Shown here in pieces: positions 48,376 to 56,296 of a stretch of 64,000 nt of DNA (position 1 is the stretch's first letter; each line of letters starts with the position of its first letter). Source of the stretch: Mayfieldus sp038317345 (lineage in GTDB: Bacteria > Actinomycetota > Thermoleophilia > Solirubrobacterales > 70-9); assembly GCA_038317345.1 (NCBI GenBank), contig JBBQBH010000005.1, positions 1 to 64,000 on the forward strand, given 5' to 3'. The notes under the pieces were generated by a model that was not told the origin of the DNA, made no database searches, and saw nothing but the letters and a program-made list of their open reading frames with translations. The position numbers and the translations under genes are program-made.

Positions 48376-49566
48376 GTGGCTACCGCCAGCCGCTCCAGGT
48401 TTGGCCGCCATCTGCTGTCCCGGCGCAACGGAAACAGCCAGAACGGCGTCATCTTCGGCACCGCCCGTCTGGGGCGAAAGACCAAGCACCTCGTGAAACG
48501 CCTGGGCCCAGGCGACATCGCGGTGATCGACCACACCAACATCGATCGCATCGCCGCCGAGGAGCTGATCGCCACCGGCGCCGAGGCCGTGATCAACGTC
48601 TCGGACTCGTCCAATGGCCGCTACCCCAACGCGGGCCCGCTGATGATGACTCGGGCGGGGATCCACCTCGTCGATGCGCCGCGGGCGCCGCTGTTCGAGC
48701 AGGTGAAGGACGGCGACCCGCTGACGATCGAGGGCGGCCGGGTGATTCGGGGAGGCGAGGAGATCGTCACCGGGACCGTGATGGAGACCGAGGCGCTGGC
48801 CCTCCAGCTCGACGAGCAGCGCCAGCGGGTCGACGACGCGCTCTCGGCCTTTGCCGAGAACACGATGGCGCACGTTCGCCAGGAGGGGAACCTGCTCACC
48901 GGCCGGGTCGAGTTCCCGGCGATCCGCACCAAATTCCGCGACCGCCACGCCCTGATCGTCGTACGGGGCACGACCCATCGCCGTGACATTCAGGCGCTGC
49001 GCGCCTACATCCGCGACGTGAAGCCGTTGCTGGTCGGTGTCGATGGCGGGGCCGATGCGATCCTCGAGGCGGGGCTGAAGCCCGACGTGGTGATCGGTGA
49101 CATGGACTCGGCCAGCGACGCCGCGTTGTGCTCCGGCGCGGAGCTCGTCGTCCACGCCTATCCCGACGGCCAAGCGCCGGGCCGCGAGCGGGTGCTCGAC
49201 CTCGGTCTCGAGCACACAATCGTCCCCGCAGCGGGGACCAGCCAGGACGTGGCAATGTTGATGGCCTTCGAGAAGGGGGCGGCGCTGATCGTCAGCGTCG
49301 GCGCCCACTTCAACCTGATCGAGTTCCTCGACCGCAGCCGCGAGGGCATGTCGTCGACCTTCCTCACCCGGCTGCGGATCGGCGAGACGCTGGTGGACGC
49401 AAAAGGCGTGAGCAGGCTCTACAACCCGGGCGTGGGAGGCTCGCTGTTCGCGCTCTTCGTGCTCGTCTCGCTGGTACTGCTCGTTGTCGTCGTCGCCAGC
49501 TCCGACAGCCTCAGGGAGTTCGTGAATCTGGTCTGGCTCAAGCTCCGCGTGCAGACCGGCATTTAG
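48376..49566 (+). CDS. steA: SteA family cytokinetic ring protein
   Basis: The 396-residue protein has an N-terminal domain (FGTARLGRKTKHLVKRLGPGDIAVIDHTNIDR), a central thiamin-pyrophosphokinase-like part (GVDGGADAILEAGLKPDVVIGDMDSASD) and one C-terminal TM helix (FALFVLVSLVLLVVVVAS). In Corynebacterium SteA forms a complex with SteB that controls peptidoglycan hydrolase activity during cell division; function here is by homology and by the recN-steA-steB order. The start is fixed by TAATCT 6 bases upstream. Confidence 0.88.
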   Translation: MATASRSRFGRHLLSRRNGNSQNGVIFGTARLGRKTKHLVKRLGPGDIAVIDHTNIDRIAAEELIATGAEAVINVSDSSNGRYPNAGPLMMTRAGIHLVDAPRAPLFEQVKDGDPLTIEGGRVIRGGEEIVTGTVMETEALALQLDEQRQRVDDALSAFAENTMAHVRQEGNLLTGRVEFPAIRTKFRDRHALIVVRGTTHRRDIQALRAYIRDVKPLLVGVDGGADAILEAGLKPDVVIGDMDSASDAALCSGAELVVHAYPDGQAPGRERVLDLGLEHTIVPAAGTSQDVAMLMAFEKGAALIVSVGAHFNLIEFLDRSREGMSSTFLTRLRIGETLVDAKGVSRLYNPGVGGSLFALFVLVSLVLLVVVVASSDSLREFVNLVWLKLRVQTGI

Positions 49567-49586
49567 GCACCGGCCAAGCCCCCCTG

Positions 49587-49611
49587 TCAGGCGGCAAAGC
49601 CGCCGCAATTT
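49587..49611 (+). repeat. Short hairpin repeat between steA and steB
   Basis: TCAGGCGGCAAAGCCGCC followed by GCAATTT forms a 6-bp stem with an AAA loop. Nearly the same sequence occurs at 56201-56225 before xerD. It may weakly terminate steA transcription just before the steB -10 element. Confidence 0.6.
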
Positions 49612-49616
49612 ATTCT
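49611..49616 (+). promoter_or_regulatory. -10 element of steB
   Basis: TATTCT ends 8 bases before the steB ATG at 49625. Confidence 0.4.
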
Positions 49617-49624
49617 CTCTCGCT

Positions 49625-50521
49625 ATGGGTTACAGCTCGCGCTATCACGCGGCCTCGCTGGCCGCCGTGTTCCTGGCACTGGCGATCGGGATTCTGATCG
49701 GGGTCGGGTTCGGCGACAACGTGCTCTCGAACACGAAGAAGAACCTCGAGGCGAGCCTAACCGGCGACCTCGAGGCGGCACGCAGCCACTCCGACCAGCT
49801 CGCAGGGCAGCTCAACCGCTCCGACGAGTTCGCCCAGCGCGTCTATCCAGTGCTGGTTCGGGGACAGCTGCGAGGACGCCGGATCGGCGTCGTGGCACTC
49901 GGCGGGCTCCCCAACGATCTCTCGACCGACATTGAGAACGCGCTGCAACCGTCCGGCGGCCGTCTGGTCGCGGTCGCGGTCGTGCGCGAGCCGCCCGACA
50001 TCGGCGGTCTCGCCGGCGAGCTCTCACAAACCCGCCTCTCCGATCTGGCGACCAACGGCGATTCCGTCGAGGCGCTCGGCAAGGGGGTCGGGAGGCAGAT
50101 CGTCCTCGGCGGCACCCTGCTCGATCGGGTGCGAAGCCGGCTGTTGTCGCGGGCCAGTGGGCGCTTCGGCGGGCTCGACAGCGTGATCGTCGTTCGCCAG
50201 CAGCCCACCGACCTCAACGGACAGGACAAGGCGACGACCGGCAGGCTCGAGTCGGGCATTCTGGACGGGATCGAGGCTGCCGGCGCGAAGCAGGTCGGCG
50301 TCGAGACCAGCGAGACCGACCCCTCCTCGATCTCCTTCTTCTCCTCCCACGGCCTCTCGACCGTCGACAACCTCGATTTCGTCTCGGGTCAGGTGGCGAT
50401 GGTCTTTGCGCTGCTCGGCGCCGAGGGCAACTTCGGGGTCAAGGGCACGGCCGACCGGCTGCTCCCCGACCTGCTGACGCCGTCGCCGGGCCTTCCCACC
50501 GCACCCGCCGGCACGCCCTAG
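49625..50521 (+). CDS. steB: SteB family envelope protein (often annotated copper transporter)
   Basis: The 298-residue protein starts GYSSRYHAASLAAVFLALAIGILIGVGFG, a single N-terminal TM anchor, then a coiled-coil stretch (KKNLEASLTGDLEAARSHSDQLAGQL) and a large extracytoplasmic alpha/beta domain with GRRIGVVALGGLPNDL. It is homologous to Corynebacterium SteB and mycobacterial MctB/Rv1698. No copper-binding motif is evident, so partnership with SteA in division-linked cell-wall control is preferred over copper transport. It ends 14 bases before a MraY/WecA-like gene. Confidence 0.85.
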   Translation: MGYSSRYHAASLAAVFLALAIGILIGVGFGDNVLSNTKKNLEASLTGDLEAARSHSDQLAGQLNRSDEFAQRVYPVLVRGQLRGRRIGVVALGGLPNDLSTDIENALQPSGGRLVAVAVVREPPDIGGLAGELSQTRLSDLATNGDSVEALGKGVGRQIVLGGTLLDRVRSRLLSRASGRFGGLDSVIVVRQQPTDLNGQDKATTGRLESGILDGIEAAGAKQVGVETSETDPSSISFFSSHGLSTVDNLDFVSGQVAMVFALLGAEGNFGVKGTADRLLPDLLTPSPGLPTAPAGTP

Positions 50522-50535
50522 ATGAGCGATCCCAC

Positions 50536-51378
50536 GTGCTCTGGATAGGGCTGCCGCTCTCCTTCGGCCTCGCTCTGCTGATGGTTCCGGCGGGCGTACG
50601 GGGCCTCGTCGACGCCGGATTGGTACGCGACAACTATCGCGGCCGCAGCCTCGCATTCCCGCTTGGCGCCGTGCTCGCAACCACTGCTCTCGTCGCCCTG
50701 GCGCCGCTCGCCTTCCTCAACGACCGCGCCGACCTCGACCTGCTCGACCCTGACCTGCGGCGTTGGATTCCCTACCTCCTTGGCGTCGCCTTCCTCGGCT
50801 TTCTCGACGATTCGCTGGGGCAGGGCACCCATCCAACAGCGCCGCGTGGTTGGAGGGGACACGCTCAGGCGCTTCGCGAGGGGCGGCTGTCGACGGGGGC
50901 GATCAAGGCGATCGGCGCCCTGGCGCTTGCCGCCTATGTCGTCTCGGGGCGCGGCCTGCAGTCGTTCGACTACCTCGCCGACGTCGCGCTGCTGATCCTT
51001 GCCACCAACCTGTTCAACCTTCTCGACCTGCGTCCAGGGCGGGCCGAGAAGGGCCTGGTGCTGCTTGGCCTCGGACTTTGCATCGGGGCCTGGACCGGAG
51101 AGCCGGTCGAGCTGCTCGGGATCTTCCTCGGCCCGGTACTGGTGGGAGCCTGGTTCACCTTGGGCGAGCGGGCGATGCTCGGCGACACCGGATCGAACCT
51201 GATCGGGGCGATTGCCGGTGTCTGGCTCTTGACCACGCTCGGCCAGAGCGGCCGGCTGATTGCCTTGGCGGTGGTCGTGGCGATCACGATTTACGGCGAA
51301 TTACGGTCGATTTCGAAAGCAATCGATTCGTTTCCGCCACTGCGATCTCTAGACTCGCTGGGCAGGGTCAATGAATAG
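50536..51378 (+). CDS. MraY/WecA-like prenyl-phosphate glycosyl-1-phosphate transferase
   Basis: The 280-residue membrane protein has about ten TM helices and the family's catalytic motifs: FLGFLDDSLGQ (Asp-Asp), NLFNLLDLRPGRAEKG and LGDTGSN. Such enzymes transfer a sugar phosphate from a nucleotide sugar to undecaprenyl or decaprenyl phosphate to start a glycan. At 280 residues it is shorter than MraY (about 360), and its sugar is unknown. GTG start. It overlaps pyrG by 8 bases and is an addition relative to the mycobacterial steB-pyrG junction, which suggests a link to SteA/SteB function. Confidence 0.8.
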   Translation: MLWIGLPLSFGLALLMVPAGVRGLVDAGLVRDNYRGRSLAFPLGAVLATTALVALAPLAFLNDRADLDLLDPDLRRWIPYLLGVAFLGFLDDSLGQGTHPTAPRGWRGHAQALREGRLSTGAIKAIGALALAAYVVSGRGLQSFDYLADVALLILATNLFNLLDLRPGRAEKGLVLLGLGLCIGAWTGEPVELLGIFLGPVLVGAWFTLGERAMLGDTGSNLIGAIAGVWLLTTLGQSGRLIALAVVVAITIYGELRSISKAIDSFPPLRSLDSLGRVNE

Positions 51379-53053
51379 AGGCAAACCGGGCGACACGCGA
51401 TTCATCTTCGTCACAGGCGGAGTGGTGTCGGCTCTCGGCAAAGGCATCACCTCCGCCTCGATCGGGCGACTTCTGGTCAGCAGGGGCTTCCGGGTCCAGA
51501 TTCAGAAGTTCGACCCCTACATCAACGTCGACCCGGGGACGATGAGCCCGTTCCAGCACGGCGAGGTGTTCGTCACCGAGGACGGCGCCGAGACCGACCT
51601 CGATCTCGGACACTACGAGCGCTTCACCGACGAGAACACGTCGCGTGCCTCCAATGTCACTGCGGGCGCCGTCTACAACTCGGTGATCAAGCGCGAGCGG
51701 CGGGGCGACTACCTCGGCGCCACAGTGCAGGTGATTCCCCACATCACCGACGAGATCAAGCACAGGATCCTGATCGTCGCCGAGTCGCAGGCGGTCGATT
51801 TCGTGATCACCGAGATCGGCGGGACGGTCGGCGACATCGAGTCGCTGCCCTTCCTGGAATCGATCCGCCAGCTCTACACCGACCTTGGGCCGAAGCGCTG
51901 CATGTTCGTCCACCTCACCCTGGTGCCCTACGTCGGGCACGCCGGCGAGCTGAAGACAAAGCCGACCCAGCACTCGGTCAACGAGCTGCGCCGGATTGGG
52001 ATCCAGCCCCACGCGCTCGTCTGCCGTTCGGAGGGCGGGCTGGAGCGCGATATCAGGCGCAAGATCGCACTCTTCGCGAGCGTCCCCGAGGAGGCCGTGG
52101 TCTCGGCCCGCGACGTCGACAACATCTACAAGGTGCCGCTGGTCTTCCGGGCCGAGGGCGTTGACGACCTCGTCCTCGACCATTTCGAGATCGAGGCGCC
52201 GGCCCCCGACCTCGGCGAGTGGGAGGAGATGGTGCGCCGTGCAGACGCCGCAAAGGGCACGGCCAAAATCGCATTAGTTGGAAAGTACGTGCAGCTCGCC
52301 GACGCCTACAAGTCGGTGATCGAGGCACTCGAGCATGGCGGCTTTCACCACGGTGTCAACGTCGAGGTGGAGCTGGTCGACTCAGAGGACTTCGAGCCGG
52401 AGCGCCTCGACGACGCCGACGGGGTCCTGATTCCGGGCGGGTTCGGCGAGCGGGGGATCGAGGGCAAGGTGCAGGCGGCACGGATCGCCCGCGAGCGTTC
52501 GATCCCCTACCTGGGGATCTGCCTCGGCATGCAGATCGCCGTGGTCGAGTTCGCCCGCAGCATCGCCGGCATGGATGGCGCCAACTCGTCCGAGTTCGAC
52601 CCTGAGACGCCGTTCCCTGTGATCGACCTGCTCCCTGAGCAGAAGGAGGTCTCCGAGATGGGCGGGACGATGCGGCTCGGCGCCGACCCCGTGAAGCTCC
52701 ATGACGGAACGCGCGCCCGCGAGATCTTCGGCGAGGCCGTGATCTACAAGCGCCACCGGCACCGCTATGAGGTCAACAACATGCTGCGCCGGCGGCTCGA
52801 GGACGAGGGCCTGATCTGCGGCGGCACCTCCCCCGACGAGCGGCTGGTCGAGATGATCGAGCTGCCCGACCACCCATTCTTCGTCGCCTCCCAGTTCCAC
52901 CCCGAGTTCAACTCGCGCCCCAACCGCCCCGAGCCGCTGTTTCGCGAGTTCGTCGGCGCAGCGGCGGAGCTGGCCCGCGAGCGCGCCCCCGAGGAGGCCG
53001 CGCCCGAGGGCGAGCCGGCGCCCGAGGGCCCTCGCATTCGCCGCTCCGCCTGA
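51371..53053 (+). CDS. pyrG: CTP synthase
   Basis: The 560-residue enzyme aminates UTP to CTP using glutamine. The N-terminal synthase domain has FVTGGVVSALGKGITSASIG, KFDPYINVDPGTMSPFQHGEVF and GGTVGDIESLPFLE. The C-terminal class I glutaminase has GGFGERG, the nucleophile Cys in YLGICLGMQIA, and His/Glu in FHPEFNSRP. An acidic Glu/Pro-rich tail of about 25 residues is extra. ATG 51371 overlaps the transferase gene. Confidence 0.97.
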   Translation: MNRGKPGDTRFIFVTGGVVSALGKGITSASIGRLLVSRGFRVQIQKFDPYINVDPGTMSPFQHGEVFVTEDGAETDLDLGHYERFTDENTSRASNVTAGAVYNSVIKRERRGDYLGATVQVIPHITDEIKHRILIVAESQAVDFVITEIGGTVGDIESLPFLESIRQLYTDLGPKRCMFVHLTLVPYVGHAGELKTKPTQHSVNELRRIGIQPHALVCRSEGGLERDIRRKIALFASVPEEAVVSARDVDNIYKVPLVFRAEGVDDLVLDHFEIEAPAPDLGEWEEMVRRADAAKGTAKIALVGKYVQLADAYKSVIEALEHGGFHHGVNVEVELVDSEDFEPERLDDADGVLIPGGFGERGIEGKVQAARIARERSIPYLGICLGMQIAVVEFARSIAGMDGANSSEFDPETPFPVIDLLPEQKEVSEMGGTMRLGADPVKLHDGTRAREIFGEAVIYKRHRHRYEVNNMLRRRLEDEGLICGGTSPDERLVEMIELPDHPFFVASQFHPEFNSRPNRPEPLFREFVGAAAELARERAPEEAAPEGEPAPEGPRIRRSA

Positions 53054-53093
53054 GTCTCTTCCCCAGAGCGCCCTCGCGGTGGATACTGATCTC

Positions 53094-53488
53094 GTGACCG
53101 ATGCTCGCGAGGAGCTGATCCGGGACGTATTCGAGCGTTGGAACGCCGGGGAGCGAGAGATCGACCCCGCGGCGGTTGATCCTGAGGCTGTCGTGCACTC
53201 GACGATGACCAACACCTCGTACACCGGTTACGAGGGGATCCGTGGCTGGATGGCTGAGATCGACGAGCAATTCGAGAGCTGGCAGATCTCAATCGACGAG
53301 CTACAGATGTGCCCGAAGGTTCGCTCGTCGTACTCGGGCGCGTGCACTTTCGGGGTAGCTCGAGCGGCGTCGAGTTCGACCAAGCGATCGCTTGGTTGAT
53401 CTGCTTCGCGGGCGAGCGAATCTCGTCGATGCGCATCTTCTCCGGCCACGAGCGGGCGCTGGAGGCGGCGGGCCTTCCCAGCTCATAG
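53094..53488 (+). pseudogene. SnoaL-like (NTF2-fold) protein with a one-base frameshift
   Basis: The N-terminal half (EELIRDVFERWNAGE, TGYEGIRGWMAEIDEQFESWQISIDELQ) is an NTF2-fold SnoaL-like domain. After CAG at 53304-53306 the frame should continue DVPEGSLVVLGRVHFRGSSSG, but a single missing G puts it out of frame; the original frame ends at 53399. The second half is intact in the other frame (MRIFSGHERALEAAGLPSS, stop 53486-53488). Recent inactivation or a sequence error are both possible. GTG 53094 or 53079 are candidate starts. Confidence 0.7.
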
Positions 53489-53491
53489 CCT
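53486..53491 (+). promoter_or_regulatory. -10 element of the M20 peptidase built on the preceding stop codon
   Basis: TAGCCT begins with the TAG of the SnoaL-like gene and ends 7 bases before the GTG at 53499. Confidence 0.45.
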
Positions 53492-53498
53492 TGTCGCC

Positions 53499-54611
53499 GT
53501 GAGCAAGGAGCAGCGACTCCACGAACGCTTCGTCCGCCTCTGCGAGATTCCAAGTCCGACCGGGGACGAGCGAGCGGTCGCCGATGCGGTCATCTCGGAG
53601 CTACAGGAGCTGGGAGTCGCGGTGGTTGAGGACGACGCCGCTGGGCCGGCCAAGGCCGGCGCCGGCAATCTGATCGCCCGGCTGCCCGGCGCCGACGATC
53701 GCTGGATCGCGTTCACGTCCCACCTCGACACCGTCCCCCACGAGGGGCCGGTCGAGGTGGTGCTCGAGGACGGCGTCTACCGCAGCAAGGGGGAGACGAT
53801 CCTCGGCGCCGACAACAAGGCCGCGGTGACGGTGCTGCTGGAGCTGGCGGCGCGCCACGCGGCGGAGCCGCCTCCGATCGGGCTCGAGCTTCTCTTCACG
53901 GTCGCCGAGGAGGACGGCCTGCGCGGCGCGAAGGCGCTGGACGTCGGCGGCCTGCGCTCACCGTTCGGCTTCGTGATCGACCACGCCAGCCCAATCGGCG
54001 AGGTGATCGACGCGGCGCCCACCTACCAGCGGCTGGTGGCGGAGTTCGAAGGGGAGGAGGCGCACGCCGGCATCAAGCCGGAGGCCGGGCATAGCGCGAT
54101 CGCTGCCGCCGCGGCGGCGATCGCGGCGATGGACCTGGGTCGGCTCGACGAGGAGACGACGGCCAACATCGGCATCATCGCGGGAGGTAGCGCCTCCAAC
54201 ATCGTGGCCGGGCGCTGCCGGATCGAGGGCGAGGCGCGCAGCATCGACCCCGAGCGTGCCGCCGCAACGGTCGGCTCGCTGGTCGACGCGTGCAGCTGGG
54301 CGGCGAGTGAGCACGGCTGCGACGTCGACGTGCAGGTCACGGAGCTGTTTCGGGGCTACCGCTCAGGTGCCGGTTCGATCCCCGCCCAGCTTGCGATGGC
54401 GGCGCTGGAGCGGTGCGGGTACGAGGGGCGTCGCGTCGCCACCGGTGGAGGCAGCGACGCCAACGCGTTGATCGCCTCGGGGTTCGACTGTGTATTGCTG
54501 GCGAACGGGACCGACGCGAATCACACGCCCGAGGAGAGCGTCCCCGCAGCCCACCTGGACCAGATGCTGGAGATCTGCGAGGCGATCGTCGAAGAGGGGG
54601 CGAAGTCGTGA
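53499..54611 (+). CDS. M20/PepT-like metallopeptidase
   Basis: The 370-residue zinc peptidase has the M20 pattern: metal ligand His and catalytic Asp in SHLDTVP, bridging Asp in LGADNKAAVTVLLEL, catalytic Glu pair in VAEEDGLRGAKALD, and a His in EEAHAGIKPEAGHSAI within the dimerisation lid. It resembles the PepT2/tripeptidase-like group. It should cleave small peptides in the cytoplasm; no signal peptide is present. The end is followed 7 bases later by the DUF3866 gene. Confidence 0.9.
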   Translation: MSKEQRLHERFVRLCEIPSPTGDERAVADAVISELQELGVAVVEDDAAGPAKAGAGNLIARLPGADDRWIAFTSHLDTVPHEGPVEVVLEDGVYRSKGETILGADNKAAVTVLLELAARHAAEPPPIGLELLFTVAEEDGLRGAKALDVGGLRSPFGFVIDHASPIGEVIDAAPTYQRLVAEFEGEEAHAGIKPEAGHSAIAAAAAAIAAMDLGRLDEETTANIGIIAGGSASNIVAGRCRIEGEARSIDPERAAATVGSLVDACSWAASEHGCDVDVQVTELFRGYRSGAGSIPAQLAMAALERCGYEGRRVATGGGSDANALIASGFDCVLLANGTDANHTPEESVPAAHLDQMLEICEAIVEEGAKS

Positions 54612-54618
54612 GGACGCG

Positions 54619-55635
54619 GTGCTGAAGCTGCGCCGCGGAGTGGTTGTCGGCGAGAACCCGCTGACGGTCGAGATCGACGGCGAGGCGCGTCCGGCCTGGG
54701 CGGACCATGAACTGGTGGGTGAGGTTCGGGAGGGGGATGAGGTGGTGGTCAACACCGAGGCGCTCGACCTCGGGCTCGGCTCGGGCGGCTTCGACGTCGT
54801 GCACGTCAACCTGACCCGCGGGTTGGAGGGTGGCGGAGTTGCCGGCGCCCATGTGATGAAGCTCAACTACACCTCGCTTCAGCACCCGGTGGAGCCGGTG
54901 GAGGCTGCCGATGGGGACCTGGAGTCCAGCGTGTCGAGCGAGATGCCGGTGCTCGTGATCCCGCTACACGGCCACCTTGCGCCGGCTGCCTGGGCTGCCG
55001 CGCAGATCGGCCCGGAGATGAAGGTTGGCTACGTGCAGACAGCCGGCGGCGCGCTGCCGGGGTCGATGTCGCGCGACGTCGCGACACTTCGCGAACGCGG
55101 ATTGCTGTGCAGCCACATCACCGCAGCGCCCACCTACGGAGGAGATCGCGAGGCACTCAGCGTCGCCGGAGGGCTCGATGCCGGGACCGGCTTTGGCTGG
55201 GACGCGGCGATCGCCGGTCCTGGTCCGGGGATCGTCGGCTCGGATAGTCGCTACGGCCACGGCGGCATGGCGGCGCTGGACACGGCTCACGCTGCGCTGG
55301 CATTGGGCTTGACGACCCTGCTCTCGCCTCGCTTCTCGACCGCCGACCAGCGCCCCCGCCACCGGGGGCTCAGCCACCACACCCAAACCGTGCTCGAGCT
55401 TCTGCTGGTCGGCGTGGACGTGCCGGTGCCCTCGACTCCCAAAGAGTTCCGCAATGCGCTGCGGCCGTTCCTCGGCGGCCTTCACCACACGAGCATTCAC
55501 CCGGCCGACCTCGACGGTTACGCGGCGAGCGGCCTGCCGGCGCGGGTGATGGGCAGAGGCCTCGACGACGATCCGCTCTTCTTCGCCGCGGCACTTGCCG
55601 CTGGCGCGGCGCTTGGCGCCGCCGCACCGGGGTAG
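54619..55635 (+). CDS. DUF3866 family protein
   Basis: The 338-residue protein matches DUF3866, a family found mainly in actinobacteria. Conserved features are GVVVGENPLTVEIDGEARPAWADHELVG at the start, HVMKLNYTSLQ, VIPLHGHLAP, GSMSRDVATLRERGLL and GPGIVGSDSRYGHGGMAALDTAHAALALG. The His, Asp and Gly clusters suggest an enzyme, but no activity is established. GTG 54619 is chosen 7 bases after the peptidase gene. Its TAG stop forms part of the next gene's -10-like hexamer. Confidence 0.85.
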   Translation: MLKLRRGVVVGENPLTVEIDGEARPAWADHELVGEVREGDEVVVNTEALDLGLGSGGFDVVHVNLTRGLEGGGVAGAHVMKLNYTSLQHPVEPVEAADGDLESSVSSEMPVLVIPLHGHLAPAAWAAAQIGPEMKVGYVQTAGGALPGSMSRDVATLRERGLLCSHITAAPTYGGDREALSVAGGLDAGTGFGWDAAIAGPGPGIVGSDSRYGHGGMAALDTAHAALALGLTTLLSPRFSTADQRPRHRGLSHHTQTVLELLLVGVDVPVPSTPKEFRNALRPFLGGLHHTSIHPADLDGYAASGLPARVMGRGLDDDPLFFAAALAAGAALGAAAPG

Positions 55636-55638
55636 GGT
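55633..55638 (+). promoter_or_regulatory. -10 element of the NUDIX gene built on the DUF3866 stop codon
   Basis: TAGGGT begins with the TAG stop of the DUF3866 gene and ends 7 bases before the ATG at 55646. Confidence 0.45.
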
Positions 55639-55645
55639 CTCTCAG

Positions 55646-56167
55646 ATGGAGCGAATCAGCTCGCGAATCACCCACGAGGGGCAGGTGGTCAGGGTTCGCG
55701 TCGACGAGATTCGCTACGAGGACGGCTCGACCTCGGTGCGCGAGATCGTCGAGCATCCGGGCGCTGTCGCGATCGTCGCCCACGATGACCGCCACCTCTA
55801 CATGGTTCGCCAGCCTCGGGAGGCGGTAGGGGAGGACTCCCTGTTCGAGCTGCCAGCGGGAAAGCTCGACGTCCCCGGCGAGTCGCCGATCGACTGCGCG
55901 AAGCGCGAGCTGGTGGAGGAGGTCGCGTTGCGCGCCGCCGAGTGGAGGGCGCTGAAGAGCATCTACACCAGCCCCGGCTTCACGGACGAGGAGACCCACA
56001 TCTTCATCGCAACCGATCTCACCCAGGTCGACCCACAACCCTCCGAGGGTGAGCGGATCGAGATCGTGAAGGTTCCGCTCGACGAACTCGACGAGGCGAT
56101 CGAGGCCTGCGTCGACGCAAAGTCGCTGGTCGGGTTGCTGCTGTTTCGCGAACAGCGCCAGGGCTGA
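55646..56167 (+). CDS. NUDIX hydrolase, ADP-ribose pyrophosphatase-like
   Basis: The 173-residue protein carries a Nudix box in AGKLDVPGESPIDCAKRELVEEVAL, with the REL-EE core and one extra residue after the first Gly, as is common in the ADP-ribose pyrophosphatase group. REIVEHPGAVAIVAHD and SPGFTDEETHIFIA fit that group. It likely hydrolyses ADP-ribose. Position between pyrG and xerD matches Rv1700 in M. tuberculosis. Confidence 0.9.
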   Translation: MERISSRITHEGQVVRVRVDEIRYEDGSTSVREIVEHPGAVAIVAHDDRHLYMVRQPREAVGEDSLFELPAGKLDVPGESPIDCAKRELVEEVALRAAEWRALKSIYTSPGFTDEETHIFIATDLTQVDPQPSEGERIEIVKVPLDELDEAIEACVDAKSLVGLLLFREQRQG

Positions 56168-56172
56168 TGGGC

Positions 56173-56225
56173 GGCGGCCTTGCGCCGCCTCCCTGGCATC
56201 TCAGGCGGCGAAGCTGCCGCAAGTT
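56173..56225 (+). repeat. Two adjacent hairpins after the NUDIX gene
   Basis: A first 6-bp stem GGCGGC/GCCGCC (56173-56189) probably terminates the NUDIX transcript. A second, TCAGGCGGCGAAGCTGCC followed by GCAAGTTT (56201-56225), is nearly identical to the hairpin at 49587-49611. Confidence 0.55.
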
Positions 56226-56296
56226 TGTGTGAGGACCCGCCTGGTCCCCGTCTTGCGTGCCAAGGGGAACGCGACGGCTCGCAGAAGTGGGCCCGC

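Noticed and set aside
49625..50521. Copper transporter
   Set aside because: This name is usual for the family, but no copper-binding motif or multi-span transporter topology is seen. The recN-steA-steB context supports SteB.
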